This document shows positions 10,501 through 19,891 of a stretch of 34,845 nucleotides of DNA, in pieces. Within the stretch, counting starts at the first letter, position 1. Each line of letters starts with the position of its first letter. Made by a program: the position numbers and the translations under genes. Source of the DNA: Lingula anatina (lineage: Eukaryota; Brachiopoda; Lingulata; Lingulida; Lingulidae); NCBI RefSeq assembly GCF_001039355.2, contig NW_019775407.1, positions 116,716 through 151,560 on the forward strand, written 5' to 3'. Under the pieces are notes generated by a model that saw only the letters and a program-made list of their open reading frames with translations, was not told the origin of the DNA and did not search any database.

Positions 10501-13500
10501 AAGTGCAGAAAAGATTAAGGAGAAGAATAAAATCAATTAATGCTGGTTGAAATGTTTAAGTGATGATCATAACTTTCAGATGTAAAACCCTTGCAGACTT
10601 AAGGAAACACTTAGAGACCCACAACGAGAAACCGATGTTCTACTGTCATTACCCGAACTGTAAATACAGCGCCAAGGTTTACAACCTGTTTGTTCGACAC
10701 TTCAGGAAACACACAGCTAACCCGGTATGTGTGTGTGACGTCTGAAGTCAAGAATTTTTCTATCATTTAAGGCATTTTTCTCAAAGTGAATTGTTTTTTA
10801 CAACCCCACAATATGCCCTGTCTTCATTGAAAATTAATTCAAGAGTCCTTTTAGGAAATTTAAATACATTTGATCATCCCAATATGAAGACAATATTTTG
10901 AATGTGATAGATTACACCAAATTTTTGAAAACTGATTCAGTCCATATCAAAACGTGATAGGTTAGCAGTGAAGAATAATGATATTTGCATAAAAAAAGAT
11001 TGAAATAAGTAAGATCAGATCTGTAGAAAGCGGTTTCAGAGACAAGGATATTTTTTTTAATGAAAAATTGGACTTATTCTTGCTAGAAGGGCAGTTCTTT
11101 TGAAACCCTCTAAATACCTGCCTGATAGTGTATAAAATTTTAAAGTTGTAATTTGAATCTCTATGTGAACATTGGTTAAGTTCTGTTTAATATTTATTGT
11201 CCCTGTGGCTAAGCAGTATACATATTGCATTTGCCACTTATGAGATGTCAAATTTTTGAAAAAAGGTTTATGAATCTTTTATTCTTCAAATCTTTCCACA
11301 GATGGGCATCAAACCCAAGTACATGTGCCACATCTGTAATACCACATACACCCGTGGAGAAAAACTGACACACCATCTCAAAAATCACCACAAATTCAAG
11401 TGGCCTTCAGGACACACCAGGTTCAGGTTGGTAGCCAGTTATATCTCACACGTGTCAAAACCATCAGCTACTAGATCTTTATAATTTTCACAAGTTTCAG
11501 CACTTTTTGACTCTCTTTTTTTTTTTTCATTTTAACACAGTTCAAAACTTTGAAACGATACTACATGTCTTGCAGTCTTCAGTGTTTGAAGTGTATTATG
11601 TACATGTATGTAAAGCTTTTCCTTGGAAACTAACATATAACGTTATTGTATTTACTATATAATGGTTATGTCATAGTTTTATGTGCTTGAACCAACAAAG
11701 AATATTTTAAATACTGTAACAGTTGATTTTCAAAACTTAAAGAAAAAAAATTCATGTATTGCCAACAGCAACAACAACAAAAAAATATGTATATATTTTA
11801 AGAAATGCATTTTATCAATATTGTTTGAATTAAGTAACAGTGTAAGTAACAGTTTATCTATGTGTCTGTTCAGGTATAAACTCCACGAAGACTCTTTCTT
11901 CCGGCTGCAGACTGTGAGGTATGAGTCTATTGAGTTGACAGAACATTTTCTGGAGAAGGCACCAGAACGGAGAGATGAGGATGAGGAAGAGGTCACAGTG
12001 GAGGTCATTCCTGAAGATTGTACAGATGAGGAGGGACAAGGGTAGGGTTCTTCTTATTTACCACTTATTTTGGAGGTTTTTAATTGTATGTTAATGTCAC
12101 TTGAAGTGGTTTCTTTCGTTTTATATCTCCGTATTTCTAGTCGTGTTCTCTGGTTTCTTTTACAAGAAATTTTGATTATGGGAATGCTTTTGCAAATGTT
12201 TGTCATGTATTTGTAATGCATTACTTGTATCGATGTAAATGAAAAGTAAATAACCAACACATTTTAAAATAAAACTTCTGTTTAAAAAAATTCAAGTTCA
12301 ACTAAAATACATCTCAATTTTCCTTGTGATTTCAACTTGCAAAAGTCTGTAATTCATTTTTTTCTGTAAGACAAACCTGTCATTGTTTCAGCACATAAAA
12401 AGAAAATGTATTGGCAGGAAGCAGATTAAGAGCATGACACTATACTAGTGTCGAATTCCATCTTTTTCATGCAAAATATAATATATAAACCATAACTTAT
12501 ATTTTAGAGATGCCCAGGAAGAGGTACATCCTGATGATATGTCTTACAATCTGGATGTCCTGGGGGATGCTGCCCTGAGAGAATTGAATTCAAAGCAGAC
12601 TGATAGTGAGACAGCTATGGCACAACCAACACAATCAGTGGAACAACTAACACAATCAGAAACAGCTCTCATCAATGTAATTGAGGACCAGGAACAATCC
12701 TTGGAACATGATGGACAACTGGATGATGTGATACACTCAGGACAAATGTTACAAACTGAACCAGTGCTGTCTCATACAGAGGCACATCTAACAAATTCAC
12801 TCGAACTCCAAACACAATCAGAACAACCAGAAATCTCACCTAGCACATCTAACACGCCAGTAACTTCTAACAAACTGCAGGTTTTAATTGGTCATAATNG
12901 TTTTATGTGCTTGATCCAACAAAGAATATTTTAAATACTGTAACAGTTGATTTTCAAAACTTAAAAAAAATAATTCATGTATTGCCAACAGCAACAAAAA
13001 ATATATATTTATTTTAAGAAATGCATTTTATCAATATTGTTTGAATTAAGTAACAGTGTAAGTAACAGTTTATCTATGTGTCTGTTCAGGTATAAACTCC
13101 ACGAGGACTCTTTCTTCCGGCTGCAGACGGTGAGGTACGAGTCTATTGAGCTGACAGAACATTTTCTGGAGAAGGCACCAGAACGGAGAGACGAGGATGA
13201 GGAGGAGGTCACAGTGGAGGTCATTCCTGAAGATGGTACAGATGAGGAGGGGCAAGGGTAGAGTTCTTCTTATTTACCACTCATATTGGAGGTTTTTAAT
13301 TGTTTGTTAATGTCACTTGAATTGGTTTCTTTCATTTTATGTCTCCATATTTCTTAGCCTTGTTCTCTGGTTTCTTTCACAAGAAATTTTTGATGAAGGG
13401 AACGATTTTGTAAATGTTTCTGATGTATTTGTATTGCATTACTTACATCAATGTAAATGAAAAGTAAAGAACCGACACATTTTAAAATGAATCTTCTGTT

Positions 13501-14266
13501 TAAAAAATTCATGACAAGTTTAACTAAAATACATCTCAATCTCCCTTGTGGTTTCAACTTGCAAAAGTCTAAAATTCATTTTTTTTTCTGTAAGACAAAC
13601 CTGTCATTGTTTCTGCACATAAAAAGAAAACGTATTGGCTCAATTCAATTCAGGAAGCAGATTAAGAGCATGACAGTATACTAGTGTCGACTTCCATCTT
13701 TTTCATGCAAAATACAATATATAAACCATAACTTATATTTTAGAGATGCCCAGGAAGAGGTACATCCTGATGATATGTCCTACAATCTAGATGTCTTGGG
13801 GGATGCTGCCCTGAGAGAATTAAATGCAAAGCAGACTGATAATGAGACAGCCATGGCACAACCAACACAATCAGTGGAACATCCAACACAATCAGAAACG
13901 GTTCTCATCAATGTAATTGAGGACCAGGAACAATCCTTGGAACATGATGGACAACTGGATGATGTGATACAATCAGGACAAATGTTACAAACTGAACCAG
14001 TGTTGTCTCATACAGAGGCACATCTAACAAATTCACTCGAACTCCAAACACAATCAGAACAACCAGAAATCTCACCTAGCACATCTAACACGCCAGTAAC
14101 TTCTAACAAACTGCAGGTTTTAATTGGTCATAACGTCCACCTGCCTGAGACTGACCTGTCCACTATTGACCACACGGACATATTAGAGCAGGTTGAGGAA
14201 ATGGAGCCACCAGCTGAAGAGCATGCTGGGATTGAGGTCCACCCTATTATCGCCTGTGGCTTATAG
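7550..14266 (+). CDS. HINFP: HINFP, histone H4 gene transcription factor, C2H2 zinc-finger protein (complete)
   Basis: HINFP (HiNF-P/MIZF) binds histone H4 promoters and, with NPAT, activates them at G1/S in the nucleus. Coding exons: 7550-7730, 8339-8586, 8970-9075, 9299-9451, 9766-9964, 10580-10724, 11302-11426, 11874-12041 (or its duplicate 13090-13257) and 13744-14266. Phases agree throughout and give 615 residues. The start ACCATGC lies directly after the acceptor. Fingers: C24/C29-H42/H46, C72/C77-H91/H95, C137/C142-H155/H159, C175/C180-H193/H197, C205/C208-H221 with the second His absent (as in vertebrate HINFP), C235/C238-H251/H255, C261/C264-H277/H282, C290/C293-H306/H310, C318/C323-H336/H340, C353/C356-H369/H373. 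Signature stretches [46 protein letters not shown] and [10 protein letters not shown] confirm orthology. The tail is acidic, then Gln/Thr/Ser-rich and longer than in human HINFP (517 aa). The last two exons appear twice around an N at 12899. Confidence 0.95.
8066..8338 (+). repeat. Tandem copies of the HINFP exon 3 acceptor (two decoy microexons)
   Basis: A roughly 102 bp unit spanning the intron end (TTTATCATATTTCCAG) and the first 72 or so bases of the next coding exon occurs at 8136 and 8238 before the real exon start at 8339. A more decayed partial copy begins near 8066. Each of the two decoys has an intact acceptor. A substitution turned CCCAGCAAGT into CCCGGTAAGT, a strong donor, defining 28 bp pseudo-exons at 8136-8163 and 8238-8265. 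They carry a one-base insertion relative to the real exon and read out of frame to a stop. Confidence 0.9.
9965..11873 (+). other. HINFP introns between zinc-finger exons
   Basis: Introns 9965-10579, 10725-11301 and 11427-11873 are AT-rich with GT-AG ends. I see no further exon or repeat, apart from the left end of the 1.2 kb duplicated block at 11676. Confidence 0.7.
11676..12898. repeat. Left copy of 1.2 kb duplication holding HINFP penultimate and last exons
   Basis: This block is repeated at 12900-14133 with a few percent substitutions and small indels in both exon and intron. A lone N (12899) sits exactly at the junction. It contains the 168 bp exon 11874-12041 and the start of the last exon (12508 onward), which breaks off at the N before the stop codon, so this copy of the last exon is incomplete. 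Confidence 0.93.
12900..14133. repeat. Right copy of 1.2 kb HINFP duplication
   Basis: It repeats 11676-12898. The 168 bp exon is at 13090-13257 and the last exon starts at 13744 and continues to the true stop at 14264-14266. Protein differences from the left copy are few (for example PEDC versus [13 protein letters not shown] versus LNAKQTDNE), as expected of alleles. Confidence 0.93.
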
Positions 14267-15729
14267 AGGGAGACAGTGTGTTGTCTCACCCAAGACACTC
14301 CCAAACTGACACAGACATTGGGATTGTCACACCTAACACAAGCCAGGAGTGGCTTGGCATGTGTTGTCACTTTTTATCACAAACTATGTGACAGCATAGT
14401 AAAAGATAATTGTTACCTTACTTGTGTTTCAGATGAGTAGATAAATGCTGATCGGTGCTTGTGTTACTGTACTGTCCATCAGACATTTTGCCAGTTTTTA
14501 TCACCCTTCTTAAAATATACTTATTAGTTCCCAAGAAAAATGCAGTGTTGGCAATTTTTTGTTAAAAAGATTTATGCATATATTGAAGACCAAGGGTTGG
14601 TATCTTTTATAAAAATCGTTTTGGATTCTTATAGAGACTTATAGTTAGTGTCATAAGCCGGTGACTGAAGTTGAGCGCAGCAGTTAAACCTCACATCAGT
14701 AAAGAAATTCAATTACATATCAAAGAACATGGATTATTCTTCTCTGCTTGATCTTCACAATTTTATGCTGAGAAACTGAGCTTTCTAACAGACGGATCAA
14801 ACTCCTCATTCTATCAGGTTAGACAAATGATCTATCCATTAATGTAAAACATTGCAGTAAAGCTGTCAAGTGGATAGACATACATTTCAAAATTGTAAGA
14901 AGCAGCGACATTGAAATGTTATACAAGGTCCACACCAAATTTTAACCTTCAGGTTTTATTGCTGAATGAGATAGTGCTGCTACTAAAACATTCCAGTTAC
15001 TTGATGATTGTAAGTCACACATTTGTGTATTCAAATAATGAGTTTAACTGCAGTAACATCAAATATTATTTCACTAATGATGTATAAGAAGTGAAAAATG
15101 CACAAAAAATCCTTGTTCTGTCAGTTCCCAATAAATAACATGGATTCCAAACTGTTAAGAAACCATTTATTTTTCAAAAATAAATTTAAGTATTTCAGTT
15201 CACAGCTTTTTGGTTTTTTAACAAACAATACTTTGTGCTTATGCAAAAGTAAAGAGATATAAATCTATTTATATATTTATAAGATTGCATATTTTCCTGA
15301 TTTGTTTTCCAACAAAAAATAAAAAAAAAAAGACCTGTGTATTTATTTGCATCTACAATTAGTACTAGTATCCCATAGTTCTGTTTTGAGTTGCCACATA
15401 TTTCAACAAGTTTTTACTTTCTATATTTTTTTTTACAAATACTCATTAACTCAAAACTGTAAAATTTTGATGTACAACTTAAATAACTGTAACTCTAGTT
15501 TAAGTATTCTTATGAAAATGATTTTGGACTGTCTGTATTCAGGGGCAGACGACGGAAGCCATCTTCTGGGTATTCTGAAACATGTTCAGAATTTTTCAAG
15601 CTTACATTGACATGCATCTAATTACGGAGCAACAAAGATAATTTGGAAGAATTGTCAGAAAATATCTCTGGATCCATCATTGTGCATTGATCGCAATCTG
15701 AAAACATGGCGTCACCCCTGACATCAAGC
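14267..15729. other. Convergent 3'UTRs of HINFP (+) and the DUF1295 gene (-)
   Basis: Between the HINFP stop and the DUF1295 stop there is AT-rich sequence with no further gene. A plus-strand AATAAA at 15130-15135 could end HINFP. A minus-strand AATAAA (TTTATT at 15342-15347) could end the DUF1295 transcript. If so, the two ends are about 0.2 kb apart. An A-rich AATAAA near 15316 could extend HINFP into an overlap. Confidence 0.55.
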
Positions 15730-17076
15730 CTACCACACGTATGGCACCAACACTGCTATATCCCTCAGGTAGTCCTGATATGCTGGGTTGGAGCCCCATT
15801 TTTTCAGTCCTGCCTTTTCCAGCAAAGGAATACCACTGACTTTGATCAGCAGAAATGCTACAAACATGGGAGAAATAACGCTGAGGAGCTCCACTCCTTC
15901 CAGCACCGAGCTGGCCGAGATAAACAGTCCTGTCCACATTAAGATCTCGCCAAAATAATTTGGGTGTCGACTGATTGACCATAGTCCTTCCTGTATAAAC
16001 ATGCCCTGGAGTAAGATGTCTTGTATTAGATACACAATATGAGTGTAATTTCAAACTTTTCACTTTCTATATGAAATTGAGGCTGTACCTCACGAATTGA
16101 CAGAGAGTTTTTGCTCCTGGTGACCAATCTTAAAACTGGTTCTACTATTTGGAAAGCAATGACTGGGCTCCTTCTAGCATGGTATATTTTACCCAATTAT
16201 TAAATTCTTTAGATTATGCAAACCATTTCACTTAAACTTTTTTTGTCAAATTTATTTTGATAGGTTCACTAATCTGTTTTGGATAAAAAAATATTTTCAC
16301 ATTTTTCTTATTTGGCAAAAACATTCAGAAGCACCCCTCACTCACTTTATTAGCAGGATCACTCCTGAACTGAGATTTCTGGTAATCGGCAATGGCTTCA
16401 AACAGAAACCCCACTACCCATAATCCCCAGCCCAAAATGTCTCTGGCACACAATGATAGGTCATTTTTCTTCAGGTTGAGGAGAAGAGTTGGTAACAGGG
16501 TAACAAAGACCCAGACTCCTGAAAGTAGGGCAATCATGGGTAATGTGTAATTAATGTGTGATGAAGCTATCATTTCTATCTGGTATGACACTCCTCATAC
16601 AAACTTTGTATTGTGAACACAATTCATTGTATGCACATAAAACAATGTACAAGCCAAATGTACAAATGTACTTCTTCTTTATATGAAAATAACTGACCCT
16701 TCCATTAAATAAAAAAAAAACTAGTTGAATTGTGTGCTATATAGTACCATATCAAGCCTATTTTATACAAATAGTAAAATTATGAATGAATTTCTTATTT
16801 TGAAAATGAGAATAAAAATAGTACCCTGTATTGTCCAGTAGATGAGGAATTTGGGTGGATTGTCCCTGACCCCATCAAATCTCTTGTCATGGCCATCTTG
16901 AAGGATCCTGGGGACCAGATAGCTGCCTAACCTGCAACAAATGATTATATATACTTATGTCATCATCAAACATTTTGGTTAACTGCTGTATACATCTGTA
17001 GCTTATAAGTAAATCAAGTAGTCAATTGAAGTTCATATCTTGAACATAGTATTTACCATAAAAGCTTAGGCTGAAG

Positions 17077-17121
<45 letters not shown>

Positions 17122-17124
17122 ATA

Positions 17125-17190
<66 letters not shown>

Positions 17191-18075
17191 TATATATATA
17201 TATATATATATAAAAGCTGGTAAGTTTAAAAAAATATATATATATATTTTTTTTGAGACTTGAGCTTAAAATGACAATCTATCTAGCTAGAGACATATCT
17301 GTGAATATCCGTAAAAATCTATCAGTCGCCCTGGTAGAGGGTAACTGTATCTACAGTGGTTACTACATGTACTTTGTACATACTGTACCTGACAGCCCAT
17401 ATTGCCACCAGTCCTGTCTGCACCTTTTGCCTTGTGAAGTAGCGTTCTCCCCAAACTAATGTCTGGACCACAACCAAGAAGAAAGTACTGGATCCTAAAT
17501 TTTAAATGCATGCATTGTACAATAAAATGGACAGTTTAAAATTAAATTAGCATTCAAATACTAGTATATTTATTTGATAATTCATCAAATAATTCTCCAT
17601 GTATTTTAAATATATAAGAATCTTCATGTCCGTGCATTCAAATATTATGATCATCAAAGTCCTGGCAGGGGTGATTTTAATAAATGTTGGAAATAAAAGA
17701 GTTCCTGGGGGGGGGGGGGGGGGGGGGGCTGCAACAGAACCCAAAAATGACCCTTCAGTGTGTGCTGGCATTTCAATCATTGTACCAGTATGTAGAAGCA
17801 CATCTGCAGAAAAATAGTTTTAGGTAAAGTGTTCTGAATGAACCATTTGGGTGACTCCACCTTGACTTCAGTATGTATTATGACAAAGGTGACAACCTAC
17901 TGGCTCGCCTTGGCAGCGTTACAGAGCCTCCCCGCGGGAAAAATGAATTGAGTTCACGAATCGAAAACTTACCAGCTAAATCATAAAACTTCTCTGTCTT
18001 CAAAGTTGCCGCTACCGCCCAACACAGCCACTGGATGCAAAAATCTACCAAGGCTGCCTTGGCCAACATGTTCAT
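15730..18075 (-). CDS. DUF1295 / steroid 5-alpha-reductase-fold membrane protein (complete, 254 aa)
   Basis: Five coding exons in transcription order: 18075-17973, 17494-17389, 16931-16825, 16518-16346 and 16005-15730, all with AG/GT borders and consistent phases. The ATG at 18075-18073 starts MNMLAKAALVDFCIQW; further upstream the frame has no ATG. Conserved features are TEKFYDL (residues about 27-33), an RLGSYLVPRIL-DGHDKRFD-VRDNP-KFLIYW block, ADYQKSQFRSDPANK, and GLWSISRHPNYFGE at 170-183. That last motif is the hallmark of this fold in DUF1295 proteins, sterol reductases and isoprenylcysteine methyltransferases, where it lines the cofactor site. Several hydrophobic helices indicate a multipass membrane protein, probably of the endoplasmic reticulum. 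Whether it reduces a lipid double bond or transfers a methyl group is unknown. It is transcribed divergently from the gene beginning near 18300. Confidence 0.92.
17081..17254. repeat. Compound poly(A)/(TA)n/poly(T) tract
   Basis: A 38 A run followed by interrupted TA repeats and short T runs, in an intron of the DUF1295 gene. Length in the assembly is likely unreliable. Confidence 0.95.
17707..17728. repeat. 22-base G homopolymer
   Basis: An unbroken G run in the first intron of the DUF1295 gene (template C on its sense strand). It is prone to length errors. Confidence 0.95.
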
Positions 18076-18144
18076 TTTGAATGGATTCCCTTGAGTTATG
18101 AAACCACTATGCAAAAGTACGATTGTACCAATATTATATGGCCT

Positions 18145-18153
18145 TGACCTTGA
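18145..18153 (-). promoter_or_regulatory. Extended nuclear-receptor half-site (ERR/NR5A type)
   Basis: TGACCTTGA on the plus strand is TCAAGGTCA on the DUF1295 sense strand, about 70 bp before its ATG. It matches the ERR/SF-1 monomer consensus exactly. A 9-mer can occur by chance and the same motif is in the repeat at the window start, so function is only inferred. Confidence 0.3.
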
Positions 18154-18299
18154 CAAGATGGGATGTGAATCGAATTAATCTGAAAATAAAACAAATTGTT
18201 TCTGTGTGAAATATTTACTAATCTCCCTTTTAATATCTAAGAAAAAAGCCTGACGCATAATCCTGTGTTTTCTCCGTATTTAACTAGCCTTCGTATTTT

Positions 18300-18467
18300 G
18301 ATATCATCCACCTACAGATTTGTGGCGACATCTGGCGTAAAAGGTCAGTCATAGGTCACGTCAATCTTCGTGACTAAGCGGTATTCGAAGTTGAAATTCC
18401 ATGGACAACGTGCAGCATACACTGTAAACTATGCACATCATCTAAATTGGGAACAACTGAAATAAAG
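18300..18467 (+). other. Probable 5' noncoding exon of the divergent gene
   Basis: Sequence ending in ATAAAG|GTAAGT (GT 18468-18469) is a strong donor facing the acceptor at 19773-19774. The left edge is approximate. It holds a short upstream reading frame starting at CCATGGACAACG and stopping after eight codons, before the donor. Confidence 0.45.
18342..18358 (+). promoter_or_regulatory. Perfect DR5 direct repeat (retinoic-acid-response-element type)
   Basis: AGGTCA, five bases (GTCAT), AGGTCA. This is the consensus for RAR/RXR-type heterodimers. It sits in the roughly 390 bp between the DUF1295 ATG and the donor of the first noncoding exon of the divergent gene. The second half-site runs into CACGTCA, a cAMP-response half-site. 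Confidence 0.4.
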
Positions 18468-19774
18468 GTAAGTAATGTTTCTACCGGTGTCAACCCTTGT
18501 TGACGATGACTGGTTGACGGCAGACGCTGTTCCAGCAAAGAATCGGTCAAGTGCCTTCAGAGGTTACGTCACTTTCTCGGTTTCTGCTTGGTTACCTGTA
18601 AACCTCTGAGACCGTAAATTGACATTCTAAAGAAAATTTTGCGAAAAAGAAATTTATACTATGTGTAGTACCCCAGTCCACAGGCAAAAAAGTGCCGAAA
18701 AGCCTTCAGGACGATAATTCAGTAGATCTATCACGTTGCCAACGTCTCAGGTCATTATTATGTCGTCTGATCGACACGGTAAACGACATGGCAGCAGTTA
18801 TCTTTTAAAACATTAAGATATCCCGTTGTTCACCTGTTTTGGACGTTGTCAGTTCCAAGGAGTGGCATTTCCTACAAAATTTTCGCCTTGTCTGGTTTAG
18901 CTTTGCTGTAGCCTCAGTGCATCAGGAGTCAAACGCTGAAACATATATGATCAGATCTATTAATAGACGCTCAGAATTCAACGTGGTACTCGATCCAAAA
19001 GAATGCCTTCATATGTTGATGAAATTATGTTATTTCATCCTTTCACAAATTTATCTTAAAATTGTACACAGGTGATGCACTCTCCTTGCCTGAAATTCGT
19101 GTATCTTTGAATCTACTGAGTAAAAGCCAGTCTAGCCACCATTATATAACTTGCGACTACCAGTGTCTGGCACAATTAAGAGAGAGAGAGAAAAAAAAAG
19201 GAAAAAAGCAAAATCCTTGCACTATTACATTAAACTCTTTAGACCATATAATTTTATGAATTTAATTAAATAAGAATGGTTTCACAAGTTTAAAATACAG
19301 GGGCGGATCCAGAGCTATTTTCAGACAGTCTTCCAAATTATCTTTGTTGATCCATCATCAATTTTTGACAGTCTTCCGACAGAAAAAATTAGATACCCAT
19401 CAATGTAACATTAAAAATCTGACCCTCTTCCAGAATCCCGACCTCAATCTGCCCCTGAAATATTATTGTCAGCAGTTCTTTGGATTGTGCAGTTATATTA
19501 CTAGTAATTAAGTTAAAAGAGTGAGAAATATTTCAATGTCATTCATATATTACCAGTTGTACAGGGTATTTCATAAATATTCTAACTGCCTTTTGCTACA
19601 GGTACAGGTTTGAGCTTTTTATATTTTATATATTATTGATTAATTTATTTTGTTTTATTTAATTATCTATCAGAAATGAACTCTTTAATAAGGGGTTTTA
19701 AAAAGGTAAAGTGGATAGTAGCCTGATTTTTAGTCTTGACATACAGTTTTTTTTTTTTTGTTTGTTTGTTTTAG
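18468..19774 (+). other. First intron of the divergent gene
   Basis: It contains a CRE-like TTACGTCAC at 18564-18572, which may mark an alternative promoter, and the small inverted-repeat element at 19298-19457. No coding signal was recognised; the open frames at 18839-19075 and 19062-19259 have no family resemblance. Confidence 0.55.
19298..19457. mobile_element. 160 bp MITE-like element with terminal inverted repeats
   Basis: The left end CAGGGGCGGATCCAG and the reverse complement of the right end, CAGGGGCAGATTGAG, match at 12 of 15 bases. AAATA directly precedes the element (19293-19297) and directly follows it (19458-19462), consistent with a target-site duplication, though AT-rich flanks weaken this. 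It is internally noncoding, with GACAGTCTTCC occurring twice (one imperfect). The CAGGGG end resembles hAT ends. Confidence 0.65.
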
Positions 19775-19891
19775 TAAAAAGAACATAACATTAAAGGAAG
19801 GGGACTTGGAACTTGCCTTCTCTTTGGCATCTCTTCAGTCAGCTGTTAAGACAAGACTACTCGGTGTCTGCCTTAGGATATCTACTACACC

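Noticed and set aside
13009-13255. Minus-strand Ser-rich frames, also at 11730-12039
   Set aside because: They are shadows of the acidic HINFP exon on the opposite strand.
15677-16063. Minus-strand frame in a second phase over the DUF1295 last exon
   Set aside because: The alternative frame lacks the conserved motifs and splice phase of the real exon.
17707-17728. G homopolymer as a regulatory quadruplex
   Set aside because: A simple 22 G run is as likely a slippage tract; nothing ties it to regulation.
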